Origin: Limisphaerales bacterium
GTDB lineage: Bacteria; Verrucomicrobiota; Verrucomicrobiia; Limisphaerales; SXTU01
Length of the DNA: 64,000 bases
Direction: 5' to 3'
Assembly: GCA_009773355.1 (NCBI GenBank)
Contig: WRPG01000001.1
Location: 62,001 to 126,000, forward strand
The notes under the pieces are model-generated. The model was not told the origin of the DNA. It saw only the letters and a program-made list of their open reading frames with translations, and ran no database searches. Positions within the stretch are counted from its first letter, which is position 1. Every line of letters begins with the position of its first letter. A program made the position numbers and the translations under genes. Positions 7,685 through 15,359 of the stretch are shown one piece after another.

Positions 7685-8008
7685 TCAGGTGCGATCGAGG
7701 ACGCGGGCGATGATCTGGGTGTTTTCCTTCACGATCTCGCCGAGCTTGTCGGACTGTGCGGTCATGGCCTCGAATCGTTCCTGGCGCTCGGCTCGGTAGG
7801 TGGTGATGATGGTGTCCCGCTCGCGGGCATGGCTGGAGAGGATGGCATCGCGCTCGGTGGCGTGGCGTTGCTGCATGGCTTCGAGCTGGCCGACGAGCCA
7901 GCGCACGGCGAGGACGGCGGAGAGGGCGAAGAGCAGGAGGAGCGCGAGCATGAGCCAGCGGTCATCGCGGGCGGCGGCGTGATCCACAAGTTTGACGGCG
8001 TCGTTCAT
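7685..8008 (-). CDS. membrane-anchored coiled-coil protein, possible inner spanin
   Basis: 107 residues: one transmembrane helix near residues 19-41 (LMLALLLLFALSAVLAVRWLV) and then a long charged helix (about 45-105) typical of a periplasmic coiled coil. This topology, with a lipoprotein gene next, matches Rz-type inner spanins. Its ATG overlaps the stop of the 43-residue gene upstream. Confidence 0.6.
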   Translation of the reverse strand: MNDAVKLVDHAAARDDRWLMLALLLLFALSAVLAVRWLVGQLEAMQQRHATERDAILSSHARERDTIITTYRAERQERFEAMTAQSDKLGEIVKENTQIIARVLDRT

Positions 8009-8136
8009 TTCCAGACGAGGAGCTGCTGCAGGCCGGAGAAGACGCGCTTGGTGACGCGCTGTTTTTTCCAGGCACCGCATTTGCCGGACTGGCCGAACTT
8101 GCCGGACTTGCGCGAGCGGCAGACGGTTTTCTTCAT
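8005..8136 (-). CDS. very basic 43-residue protein
   Basis: An ORF joined to both neighbours by ATGA overlaps. The 43 residues include many Lys and Arg (MKKTVCRSRKSGKFGQSGKC at the start) and two cysteines. Such peptides in membrane-containing phages can be nucleic-acid binding or membrane associated. The overlaps on both sides support that it is translated. Function unknown. Confidence 0.6.
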   Translation of the reverse strand: MKKTVCRSRKSGKFGQSGKCGAWKKQRVTKRVFSGLQQLLVWK

Positions 8137-8453
8137 AGGCCTCCGGTCGGGTTGTCCATGACGGGGATGCCCCATTGGTTGCGGCGGTAGCCGTAGAGCT
8201 GGTCCTCGGGTCCGCCGCCGGCGAGGGAGGGCGGCAGCCAGACCTGGCCGATGGCAGTCTGGACGGGCACCAGCTCCTGCGAGGTGTTGACGGGCATGGC
8301 CTCGATGCTGGAGCGGGTGGCGATCTGGCCGATGCGCTGCAGCGCGGCTTCTTCCGCCAGGTGATCGCCGAGCGCATTTTTCTTCACGAAGAATTTGCGC
8401 CAGAGGAAGACGCCGCCGATGACGGCGGCCGCGAAGAGGAGGAACTTTTTCAT
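8133..8453 (-). CDS. small membrane protein, N-terminal anchor
   Basis: 106 residues with a short N-terminal membrane segment (KKFLLFAAAVIGGVFLW, 2-18) followed by RKFFVKK and a soluble domain of about 85 residues with no family recognised. Start and stop overlap the neighbouring genes by 4 bp. Probably a virion membrane protein. Confidence 0.65.
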   Translation of the reverse strand: MKKFLLFAAAVIGGVFLWRKFFVKKNALGDHLAEEAALQRIGQIATRSSIEAMPVNTSQELVPVQTAIGQVWLPPSLAGGGPEDQLYGYRRNQWGIPVMDNPTGGL

Positions 8454-8878
8454 GATGCTTTGGTGAGGACGCGTTTCAAGAGGCCGAGCTGCCAGAGCGC
8501 CCAGATCAGGAGCAGCAGCCAGGCCCACCAGGGAACGAAGCCGAGGATGGCGCGGAGCGAGAAGCCGGCCGTCGAGGTGAGCGTGTCCTTCACGCCGCGC
8601 TGCATCGAGGCCAGGCCTTCCTCCGCGCCGCTGACGAAGTCCTGGCCAACCTCGCCGGCGTAGCGGTCGGTGTTCGAGTAGCCGAGGCGTTCGAGGGTGA
8701 GGGCGTATTGGGCGTCGTCGTAGATCCCGCGCTCGCGGTTGCGCACGGCGATCTGCGCGAGGCGGTCGTCGGCGCGGCGGCCGGCATCGAGCGTCTCCTG
8801 GTCGAGGAAGAGATCGCCCGTGGCGGCCTTGAAGTCGCCGCGCTTCACGTTGCTCCAGAGGTCAGACCAGGCAGGCAT
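8450..8878 (-). CDS. virion-type membrane protein, C-terminal anchor
   Basis: 142 residues. A charged helical domain (1-108) is followed by one hydrophobic segment, VPWWAWLLLLIWALWQLGLL, and a short basic tail (KRVLTKAS). The PWWAW opening of the membrane segment is shared with the neighbouring 93-residue protein, which suggests related membrane insertion. Candidate component of an internal virion membrane. Confidence 0.65.
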   Translation of the reverse strand: MPAWSDLWSNVKRGDFKAATGDLFLDQETLDAGRRADDRLAQIAVRNRERGIYDDAQYALTLERLGYSNTDRYAGEVGQDFVSGAEEGLASMQRGVKDTLTSTAGFSLRAILGFVPWWAWLLLLIWALWQLGLLKRVLTKAS

Positions 8879-8882
8879 GGGA

Positions 8883-9164
8883 TTAGCGTTTGAGGATGAC
8901 CACGGCCAGGAGGATGCCGGCGACGGCCCACGCCCACCAGGGCACGGAGAAGCCGCCGGCGCTGCCACTGCCGCCGCCGGAGACGGGCTGGTCGTTGACC
9001 TGGCGGCCGTTCATGTTGACGTTGTTGACGAAGCCGCGGGTGCCCGCGCCGCTGCCCCAGCCGAGGTTGATGGGGAGCTGCGCGGAGACGGGCGCGCCGG
9101 ATTGGGCAAAGGGGTTCTGCGTCGTCTGCGACTGGTCGGTGAGTTTTACGTCATACATCGCCAT
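8883..9164 (-). CDS. small C-tail-anchored protein, Gly/Ser linker
   Basis: 93 residues: a polar Asn/Gln-rich head, a Gly-Ser linker (VSGGGSGSAGG) and one C-terminal membrane helix (PWWAWAVAGILLAVVILKR) ending in KR. The flexible linker plus tail anchor looks like a protein that tethers capsid to membrane. No family recognised. Confidence 0.65.
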   Translation of the reverse strand: MAMYDVKLTDQSQTTQNPFAQSGAPVSAQLPINLGWGSGAGTRGFVNNVNMNGRQVNDQPVSGGGSGSAGGFSVPWWAWAVAGILLAVVILKR

Positions 9165-9167
9165 AGG

Positions 9168-9497
9168 TCAGAAGCGTTTGAGGACCAGCTTGATGATGAT
9201 GACCAGGACGAAGCCGCCCACGAGCCACAGCGCGATTTGCTTGAGGTCCAGTCCGCCGCCCTCGCCGCCGCCGGTCATGCCCAGCGCGGCCGCGAACTGG
9301 TCGCCGAGGTTGACGCTGGTGTTGTTCACCCGGTTGTAGGTGTTATTGTAGGCGTCGGTGACGGTGGACGCGGTGTTGTTGGTGACGGTGGTGGTGGTGG
9401 AGACCGAGCTGGAGGACTTGTTGCCGCCGAGGAAGTCCAGGAAGCCGCCGATGCGCCGGCGATCGTTCCACAGTTTGGGAGGAGCAAGGAGCTTCAT
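9168..9497 (-). CDS. Ser/Thr/Asn-rich C-tail-anchored protein
   Basis: 109 residues starting at ATG 9497, overlapping the previous stop. A low-complexity Ser/Thr/Asn segment (about 28-65) precedes a short helix and one C-terminal membrane segment (LWLVGGFVLVIIIKLVLKRF). Likely a virion membrane or tape-like tether; function unknown. Confidence 0.62.
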   Translation of the reverse strand: MKLLAPPKLWNDRRRIGGFLDFLGGNKSSSSVSTTTTVTNNTASTVTDAYNNTYNRVNNTSVNLGDQFAAALGMTGGGEGGGLDLKQIALWLVGGFVLVIIIKLVLKRF

Positions 9498-10081
9498 GGG
9501 TATTGGGACAACACAGCCATGCCGGTGAAGAGCGGACGGTTCAGGTCGGGGTTGACGATCGTGCGCGCGAAGTAGCGGACCATCTGGCAGCGCACGCGCA
9601 GGAAGAACGCGGTCACGATCAGGGTGTTGGTCGAGTCGCCGTCGCCGGTCGAGAGCAGGATGGAGGGCTGTTGCGTGGCCGCGCCGAGTTGATCGATCTC
9701 GGAGAAATTGTTTCCGAGCATCGGGTTGAGCTTCACATACGGCCGCACGCACGGGACGCCGGTCGTCGTCTGGCCGGCGGCGAAGCCATACTTCTCCAGG
9801 TCGGCCGCCGGCAGGCCGAAGATGTCCACGAACGGGATGCGCGCGACGATCTGGTTGTCATCGATGAACTGCAGCTCGGCGATCAGCAGGTGCGCCGCGC
9901 CGCTGCGGGCCTTGCCGCCGGCCACCCACACATAGCGCTCGATGAGATCACGGTTCACCTTCAGCTCGTGGATCACGGTGTCACCAGGGGGCACGCCGGT
10001 GGACGCCATGAACGCGGCCCAGTCGGCCACCAGTTCAGCCTGGTCGTTGACGGCACGGGAGAGTTGGACGCGGTCGCTCAT
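9494..10081 (-). CDS. putative minor capsid/penton-like protein
   Basis: 195 residues, beta-rich by composition, with no membrane segment. It starts at ATG 10081, overlapping the stop of the spike-like gene. Phrases such as KVNRDLIERYVWVAGG and VTAFFLRVRCQMVRYFARTI suggest alternating strands. In tailless icosahedral viruses a protein of this size next to the spike is often the vertex (penton) protein with a single jelly roll. That is inference from position and length only. Confidence 0.5.
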   Translation of the reverse strand: MSDRVQLSRAVNDQAELVADWAAFMASTGVPPGDTVIHELKVNRDLIERYVWVAGGKARSGAAHLLIAELQFIDDNQIVARIPFVDIFGLPAADLEKYGFAAGQTTTGVPCVRPYVKLNPMLGNNFSEIDQLGAATQQPSILLSTGDGDSTNTLIVTAFFLRVRCQMVRYFARTIVNPDLNRPLFTGMAVLSQYP

Positions 10082-10722
10082 GGGGTGAAGCCGTAGCGGT
10101 CCTCGATGTAGCTGCGCAGTTGGGTCAGGTCGCCGGCGGAGGGCTGCGCGGTGCAGCCGATGCACTCGACGAGCCAGCAATGGGCATTGCGGCCGCCGCC
10201 GGGGAAGTAGCCACCAAACCCGTTCGCGGCTCCCGGCAGGCTGTTGGTGAACTCGACGTAGAGAGGCTGCACTGCGAAGGAGGACGGCTGCCGCGTCACC
10301 GCGTAGCCACCACCGCTGCCCTCAAACGCCGGAGTGGTGCGGTAGCGGACGCCCACGTCCGCGCCCTCGTCGCCGTAGATGCCGTCAAGGTCCACGAGCG
10401 TGTTGTCCACGAGCACCATCGCCAGCCACTGCGAAGTGGTCGCGGGCTTGCCGTAGCGCATCGTCAGTCCGTCCATCAAAACGCCTGGCTGGTTGTTAAT
10501 CAGGGCGATGGTGGAAAAGAGCACGCCCTGCTTCAATGGGTCCGCCTGCACCGCGTTGTTGCCGCCGCCGGACTTGTCCACCCACTGCTCGACAGAGAAG
10601 CCGACGCCCATCACCAGCTCGTCCGCGCGCACCCACCAGTCCAGATCAGCCAGCGACGCCGGCGTCCAGGCCGGGGCCGGCGTCTTGGGGTAAAACCCCT
10701 TGGCTGTTGGGAAAAAGGGCAT
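10078..10722 (-). CDS. LamG-like candidate receptor-binding spike
   Basis: 214 residues. The pattern LADLDWWVRADEL, VEQWVDKSGGGNNAVQ, NNQPGVLMDG and the closing LRSYIEDRYGF follows the concanavalin/LamG-like domains found in phage receptor-binding proteins and bacterial surface proteins. It stands between the candidate penton and a beta-rich minor protein. It would bind a host surface glycan; the ligand is unknown. Confidence 0.65.
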   Translation of the reverse strand: MPFFPTAKGFYPKTPAPAWTPASLADLDWWVRADELVMGVGFSVEQWVDKSGGGNNAVQADPLKQGVLFSTIALINNQPGVLMDGLTMRYGKPATTSQWLAMVLVDNTLVDLDGIYGDEGADVGVRYRTTPAFEGSGGGYAVTRQPSSFAVQPLYVEFTNSLPGAANGFGGYFPGGGRNAHCWLVECIGCTAQPSAGDLTQLRSYIEDRYGFTP

Positions 10723-10725
10723 GGC

Positions 10726-11154
10726 TCACGAAAGTTCAGTGACGCGCACGGTGCCGGCGGCCGCGCCGATGGCCGAAATCTTCCCGGTATAGACGAGGGT
10801 GTAACACTCGTAGAGCTTCGGCTCCGAGCTGCCGGGGATGATGAAGGAGAAGTCGTCGGTGGACGCCAGGTTGCCGCCTTCGCCGCCCTCCTTCACGTAG
10901 AGATTGTCGCCGGTGCCGTTGTAGATCTTGTAACCCTTGCGCGCGTGGTTGTCGTTGAGGAGCACGACGCCGGTGCTGGTGTTGACGGCCACCTTGTTGA
11001 CGACAGCCTCGCGCGCCTGGCGCTGGTCCACCATCAGCGCGCCGGTCTGCGCGTCCACCGAAAGTGGGACGAGCGGGCCGGTCGGGTCCGGCTCACCGAA
11101 GCGGCCGAGCAAACGCGCGATGAAATTGGACGGGGGAGGAAGTTTGTCGGCCAT
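10726..11154 (-). CDS. beta-rich minor structural protein
   Basis: 142 residues without a membrane segment, rich in short strands and turns (KGYKIYNGTGDNLYVKEG, FSFIIPGSSEPKLYECYTLVYTG). The pattern resembles small phage head-decoration or single jelly-roll proteins. It lies in the virion block between two membrane proteins and the spike. No family can be named. Confidence 0.6.
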   Translation of the reverse strand: MADKLPPPSNFIARLLGRFGEPDPTGPLVPLSVDAQTGALMVDQRQAREAVVNKVAVNTSTGVVLLNDNHARKGYKIYNGTGDNLYVKEGGEGGNLASTDDFSFIIPGSSEPKLYECYTLVYTGKISAIGAAAGTVRVTELS

Positions 11155-11158
11155 AACG

Positions 11159-11389
11159 TCAGTCCTTAAAAACCATCCAGAGCAGCATCAGCCCGGTGAG
11201 GACGACGCCGGCGAGGATGAGCTGGTTGTTCGTCTGGTTGATCGTCAGCTCGGGCGGGCCGGCGGTCATCAGCGCGTTGCTCGCGTTCCAGAGCGGGGGG
11301 TTGTCGTAGCCGGCCTCGATGGCGTTCAACGCGCCGTTGTAGGGCGTCTCATTCCTCGGGTCATCCTCTTGGCCGTAGTCGTAGGGCAT
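11159..11389 (-). CDS. small C-tail-anchored virion protein
   Basis: 76 residues: acidic, Asn-rich head and one C-terminal membrane helix (LILAGVVLTGLMLLWMVFKD). Part of the row of small tail-anchored proteins downstream of the capsid gene. Confidence 0.65.
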   Translation of the reverse strand: MPYDYGQEDDPRNETPYNGALNAIEAGYDNPPLWNASNALMTAGPPELTINQTNNQLILAGVVLTGLMLLWMVFKD

Positions 11390-11403
11390 GGCGCTGCCCT
11401 CCC

Positions 11404-11709
11404 CTACCGTCGCAGCACGAGCCAGAGCACCACGCCGACGACGGCGAGCACGATCAGCGGGACGAACGTGTAGCTCGTGCCAGCGGCCGTGTCCTGGCGG
11501 CCAAGGAGGAAGTCGAGCGGGCCGCGCGGGGACTGCGCCGCCGCCAGGCGGCCGTCGTTGGGGCCGCTGCCGTTGATGCGGTTGTCGCGGAGGCGGCCGT
11601 TGATGACCGCCTGGCCGCTCGCCGGCGGATCGCCGTAGGCCCAGCGCTGCGCGAAGGGCGTGGCGACCTGTTCGCCGATGTTCAGCAGACGGTCCAGGAG
11701 ATCGGCCAT
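11404..11709 (-). CDS. small C-tail-anchored virion protein
   Basis: 101 residues: an amphipathic N-terminus (MADLLDRLLNIGEQVA), a polar Gly/Asn-rich middle and one C-terminal membrane helix (VPLIVLAVVGVVLWLVLRR) with a basic end. Likely faces the virion lumen or capsid. Confidence 0.65.
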   Translation of the reverse strand: MADLLDRLLNIGEQVATPFAQRWAYGDPPASGQAVINGRLRDNRINGSGPNDGRLAAAQSPRGPLDFLLGRQDTAAGTSYTFVPLIVLAVVGVVLWLVLRR

Positions 11710-11712
11710 GCG

Positions 11713-11907
11713 TCAGTTCGGTTTGGGCGCGTCAGCTTTGACGGCCGGAGCTTTGACGGCCTCGTATTGGTGCCCGTGGTTGTGGTGCCAGTCCGCCACG
11801 CCGGCCTCGTCGAGGACCAGGGCGTCCGCCTGCTTGGCGGTGTCGTTGTAGCGGCCGGTGTATTTCACGAGCCACTGGCCCGTGTGCTTGTTGCGCAGGT
11901 TGAACAT
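11713..11907 (-). CDS. small soluble protein next to the capsid gene
   Basis: 64 residues, with HHNHGH at residues 41-46 and an Ala/Lys/Pro-rich tail. The N-terminus (MFNLRNKHTGQWLVKYTGRYN) reads like a two-strand beta hairpin with regular spacing. Found 49 bp downstream of the capsid gene; it could be a head decoration or assembly factor. Function unknown. Confidence 0.58.
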   Translation of the reverse strand: MFNLRNKHTGQWLVKYTGRYNDTAKQADALVLDEAGVADWHHNHGHQYEAVKAPAVKADAPKPN

Positions 11908-11956
11908 GGTGTGTTTGGTTTGCGGCCCGGCTTAGTGACTCCGCCGGGCGATGCGG

Positions 11957-13021
11957 TTAGGCGGCCAGCTTCGGCCGCATCTTGAGGCGGTCCAGCACGC
12001 CAAAGATGCGGTGCGAAAGGATGTTGATCTTCTTGTTCGCCGCGCCATCAATGTCGCCGATGAGCTGCAGGCGCGCGCCCGTGGCCATCAGGTAGTTTGT
12101 GTCCAGGACGGAGCCAAGCTCCGCGACACTCTCGCCGACGCGGTCGGTGAGGAAGTCCTGGTAGTAGAGGCCGGCCGTCTGGTAGGTCACGCTGCCCGCG
12201 CTCGCCGCGCTCGCGGTGAACGGGCGGAACTTCGAGAAGTCGTTTTCCTCGACGACGTGGGCGAGCTGGAAGCGGCGCAGGACGTTCCCGAGCGCCTGGA
12301 GCTTGAACTCGCCGCCGCTCGTCGAGATGTCGCCCAGGGCGCTGGTGGACGTGAAGCAGCGCAGCAGCATTCCGGTGTAGCTGCCGGGCACCTGCAGCTC
12401 CGTGAGCTGGTTGGTGCCCGAGCTGGTGAACGGGTAGCTGATCTCCGACAGCTCGGTGTCGTAGGTGGTGAAGTTCGGATCGTTCACCTCACGGCGATGC
12501 ACGATGACCTGGGCCGTGATGCCCGCCGCCACGGCGAACGTCGGCGTGCCGTTCACGTCCATGTCCGCCTGGCTGCCAAACTGGAGCGTCAGCTCGGGGT
12601 TGTTGTTGTAGCGCGGCGCGGGCAGGAGGAACGCTGAGCCGATGGGATCCGCAATCTGCGGATGCGCGAAGAAGATCGGGATGACCAGCGTGAGGGCGCT
12701 GGTGCCGTTCGCGCCGACGTTGTAGTCGTAGCCGCCGTTGAGGCCGCCGAGGATCTGGCGCGCATACTCGACCAGGCCGCGCCCGGTGGCGTCCACCACG
12801 GAACGCGTGCGCGCACCGTCGGACACCTTCAGCGTCACGCGCTTGAGGAGGTTGTAGATCCCGTCGGCGCAGGCCGTCGCCATGACCGCCGTCGGCGTGA
12901 GCGTCAGCCGGATGTAGATCGAGTCAATGTGGAACTCGCGCGTCAGCTCGAAGCGCACACTCGATCCGAGCGCGTTGCCCGAGCTGCTCGGGAGGAAGTC
13001 CGTCCGCTTTTGGAAGATCAT
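11957..13021 (-). CDS. candidate double jelly-roll major capsid protein
   Basis: 354 residues from ATG 13021; an upstream in-frame ATG at 13075 would add 18 residues that overlap the preceding small gene. It has no membrane segment and is dominated by strand-like stretches: VRFELTREFHIDSIYIRLTL, YNLLKRVTLKVSDG and LTLVIPIFF in the first half, with a second set (AQVIVHRREV, LTELQVPGSYTGMLLRCF) in the second half, consistent with two beta-barrels. Length, lack of a protease-type N-terminus, and position one small membrane gene after the packaging ATPase fit PM2/PRD1-type capsid proteins. A structure prediction is needed to prove the fold; a two-protein single jelly-roll capsid is the main alternative. 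Confidence 0.65.
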   Translation of the reverse strand: MIFQKRTDFLPSSSGNALGSSVRFELTREFHIDSIYIRLTLTPTAVMATACADGIYNLLKRVTLKVSDGARTRSVVDATGRGLVEYARQILGGLNGGYDYNVGANGTSALTLVIPIFFAHPQIADPIGSAFLLPAPRYNNNPELTLQFGSQADMDVNGTPTFAVAAGITAQVIVHRREVNDPNFTTYDTELSEISYPFTSSGTNQLTELQVPGSYTGMLLRCFTSTSALGDISTSGGEFKLQALGNVLRRFQLAHVVEENDFSKFRPFTASAASAGSVTYQTAGLYYQDFLTDRVGESVAELGSVLDTNYLMATGARLQLIGDIDGAANKKINILSHRIFGVLDRLKMRPKLAA

Positions 13022-13055
13022 GGGATGGCGGGTGAAGGTTGCGGTTGAGGGTGGA

Positions 13056-13169
13056 TCAGGCCGCCGGGCTGCCAAACACGAACGCGCGCGCCTTGGGCAC
13101 GCGCGACACGGCGAAGATCACAACCACGGTGACGACTGCGATGAAACCGACGACTTTGAGGAGCTTCAT
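13056..13169 (-). CDS. 37-residue membrane protein between ATPase and capsid genes
   Basis: A very short ORF whose ATG overlaps the ATPase stop codon (ATGA). One membrane helix (VVGFIAVVTVVVIFAV, about 6-21) is followed by a basic segment (SRVPKARAF). Tiny membrane peptides in this position occur in membrane-containing phages and may help genome packaging at the vertex. Confidence 0.65.
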   Translation of the reverse strand: MKLLKVVGFIAVVTVVVIFAVSRVPKARAFVFGSPAA

Positions 13170-13966
13170 GGGACGGGAGAAACCGGGCCGGAAGGCCGCA
13201 AGTTTAGGTTGGCATCCTGTTCAGCCTCGCGATCCCCTGATCCAGCAGGTTCACCGGCGCGGCCCGCAGGCAAGTGGGCGGACGATGGGTTTTTCGGCGG
13301 TGGTGTCAAGGGGCCGCCCGAGAAAAATTTCACCGGTCCCTCCACGGAGATTTTGCCGTGCTGGAAGGTGCGCGGGTTTTTGCGGCGCAGGAGGAATTCA
13401 AACTGCGGCAGCGCGCGCACCTGCTCGCCGTCGAAACCGACTTCCTCCAGCCATTTGATCGCGGTCTTGTCATCGTGCCCAAACGTCACCAGCTCGGAGA
13501 TCTGTTGGCGCGTGCGGAAGTTGATGATGTTCGGCGAGAGCGTCGCCAGCGCCAGGTCAATGCCCCGCCGGCGGCCGGTCTCCACCAGCGCGGAGAACTC
13601 CCAGGGGATCACCTGGGGATCGACCAGGAGCTGCAGCTCGTCGCACGCAAACAGTTTCGGGCAGCGGAGCTTGCTGGACAGCTCGTAACACCACTCACAG
13701 AAGAACGCGAAGCCAGCATCGGCGTTCCCTGGATAGAGCTGCTCGGGATCGAACACGACCCAGCCGGTATCGAGCGAGGCCTCCAGCTCGCTCACCGTGC
13801 GCGCCGGCGTGATGCTGAGGCGCTCGGCGAACTCGCCCTCCTGATCGTAGATGAACCGCAGCGGGTAATCGGCGTTGAGCACGAAGCGCGTCCACAGCAG
13901 CGACTTGCCCATGCCGCTCATGCCCACGATCAGGAGCTTGCTGGAGTTGTGGCCGAAGAGTTGCAC
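13166..13966 (-). CDS. FtsK/HerA-type genome packaging ATPase
   Basis: 266 residues. Walker A is GMSGMGKS at 15-22; Walker B is KLFACDE at 104-110 with D109/E110. They are followed by GRRRGIDLALATLSPNIINFR (about 131-151), the arginine-rich and sensor region of the viral packaging branch of the FtsK-HerA superfamily (PRD1 P9, PM2 P9, A32). The length matches these small ATPases, not large terminases. Residues after about 210 are a proline-rich tail. The enzyme would pump DNA into preformed capsids at a special vertex. Confidence 0.82.
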   Translation of the reverse strand: MQLFGHNSSKLLIVGMSGMGKSLLWTRFVLNADYPLRFIYDQEGEFAERLSITPARTVSELEASLDTGWVVFDPEQLYPGNADAGFAFFCEWCYELSSKLRCPKLFACDELQLLVDPQVIPWEFSALVETGRRRGIDLALATLSPNIINFRTRQQISELVTFGHDDKTAIKWLEEVGFDGEQVRALPQFEFLLRRKNPRTFQHGKISVEGPVKFFSGGPLTPPPKNPSSAHLPAGRAGEPAGSGDREAEQDANLNLRPSGPVSPVP

Positions 13967-13967
13967 A

Positions 13968-14168
13968 TCAGGCGAAGTGATCGTCTATCCAGTCAGCCAG
14001 CTTGCGAAGAAGGACGGCGATCAAAGTCTTTGTCCCGATGAAGACGGTTGTCTTTCCCGGGTGCGGCTCGCTCCCCTTGCTTACTGTCTCGGAAACGATG
14101 TTGCCGGCGGCGTCGCGTGTGCGCGACACGGAGAGCTTGGGGTTGGAGTAATCGATGGGGTCAAACAT
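13968..14168 (-). CDS. small provirus protein upstream of ATPase
   Basis: 66 residues, mostly polar, with a C-terminal amphipathic segment (TLIAVLLRKLADWIDDHF) that could bind membrane or another protein. Lies one base from the ATPase gene. No family recognised. Confidence 0.58.
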   Translation of the reverse strand: MFDPIDYSNPKLSVSRTRDAAGNIVSETVSKGSEPHPGKTTVFIGTKTLIAVLLRKLADWIDDHFA

Positions 14169-14172
14169 GTTG

Positions 14173-14811
14173 TCATGCCGCCTTTTCCGGCGCGGCCGGC
14201 AGCGCCGGCGGCGGCGTCTCGCCCCGCCGCTGCCGGATCATCTCCTCCAGCTTTTGTTCGAGCCGCCCGACTTTCACGTAGGCGTTGAACCACCCCGCCC
14301 CGTAGCCGCCACACTGGAGGATCAGAATTATTTCCGGCGTCCAGGCGTAGAGCAGTTGATGCCGCTGTAGGACGAACGCCGCCAGCTCGCCGATCCGTTT
14401 CGCGTCGCCGTCCTTCAGCGCGCACGTCTCGAAGAAATCCTTCACGTAGGCATCGGCGCTCGCCGGCTCGATGATCCGCGCGAGCTTCGCCAGGCGCGGC
14501 CGGAGATCCGCCGTCAGCGTTCCATCCACGCTTTCGAGGAGGCCCGCAATGCAGCGCGCGACAAAGGCGGGATCAAGTGGCGGCAGCTCAGGTGCCACAG
14601 GCGCTCCCGGAGCCACAGCCGGAGCCTTTGGGGCAGCAGGCGCAGCAGCCGGCTTTTTAGTCGAGCCAGGCGGCCGTCCGGGGCCGCGTGGCTCACCATG
14701 CTTTGCAGTAACTTGCTGGCTCGCCTGGCGGAGCTGTTCTGAGAGCGGAGGTCCGCCAGCACCTGACGGAGTTCCCCCTGGAGCGGGTGCGGTGGTGGTG
14801 GTTTCGGCCAT
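14173..14811 (-). CDS. Pro/Ala-rich plus helical-domain protein
   Basis: 212 residues. The first 75 are low complexity (Thr, Pro, Ala, Gly and an AT-hook-like GRPPG, 'RGPGRPPGSTKK'), and residues about 78-200 form a helical domain ending in a short coiled coil (VGRLEQKLEEMIRQRR). The GRPPG plus basic residues may bind DNA. It precedes the packaging ATPase, so a packaging or scaffolding role is possible. The function is not known. Confidence 0.6.
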   Translation of the reverse strand: MAETTTTAPAPGGTPSGAGGPPLSEQLRQASQQVTAKHGEPRGPGRPPGSTKKPAAAPAAPKAPAVAPGAPVAPELPPLDPAFVARCIAGLLESVDGTLTADLRPRLAKLARIIEPASADAYVKDFFETCALKDGDAKRIGELAAFVLQRHQLLYAWTPEIILILQCGGYGAGWFNAYVKVGRLEQKLEEMIRQRRGETPPPALPAAPEKAA

Positions 14812-14814
14812 GGC

Positions 14815-15129
14815 TTACTCCCCAAAAATGGAATCGTGAACTTCATCAAGGAAACCCTTGGGCTTGGGCGGCGAGCCAGGCGGCTCCACCGCCGGCTTCG
14901 CCTTGCCCTCGCGGAAAATGTTCAGCTCGTCGAACACGCTCTTCCCCTCGATGCGCGCGCTGGGCATCTTGCGGAGATCCTTCACCAGCTCCTCGTGTTC
15001 CTCGCCGCGCGCGCGGAGCGTGGCGTTTTCGTCCTCCGCCTTCGCGAGTTTTTTTTGCAGCTTCACCTCGGCCTCGGTCTTGCCGTCCGCGACCACGTCG
15101 GCGGCCGTGGGTTTTTTTTCATCGCTCAT
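14815..15129 (-). CDS. charged coiled-coil protein, possible scaffold
   Basis: 104 residues, strongly charged, with a coiled coil at about 17-58 (KLQKKLAKAEDENATLRARG and following) and a proline-rich stretch near 80-92. Soluble. Such small acidic coiled-coil proteins often serve as assembly scaffolds; that is a guess from composition and from its place just before the virion block. Confidence 0.6.
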   Translation of the reverse strand: MSDEKKPTAADVVADGKTEAEVKLQKKLAKAEDENATLRARGEEHEELVKDLRKMPSARIEGKSVFDELNIFREGKAKPAVEPPGSPPKPKGFLDEVHDSIFGE

Positions 15130-15182
15130 AGGTGGGGCGGGACGGTGGGGAAAAAGGCGGTGGAGTCAAGGGACGCAGCGCA

Positions 15183-15359
15183 TCATCCTGGCGGGTCGCT
15201 TCTGGTGAACATGTCGTGAATAAGCGCGAGCGCGCCAAAGATTCCCAGCACCGGGCCCAGGATCAACCCACCCACCACGCCGGCCAGCAGCAGCAGCAGC
15301 AGCGCGATGAGCATGAATGGAAATGCCAGGATTCTCAGAATTAGTGGTGGTTTTTTCAT
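15183..15359 (-). CDS. 58-residue double-hydrophobic membrane protein
   Basis: Read directly from the minus strand. The start ATG overlaps the stop codon of the upstream 81-residue gene (ATGA). Basic N-terminus (MKKPP), a six-leucine core and a second glycine-rich hydrophobic stretch make one long or two short membrane helices, ending in a polar tail. Size and topology also fit a holin; virion membrane protein is the alternative. Confidence 0.62.
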   Translation of the reverse strand: MKKPPLILRILAFPFMLIALLLLLLAGVVGGLILGPVLGIFGALALIHDMFTRSDPPG

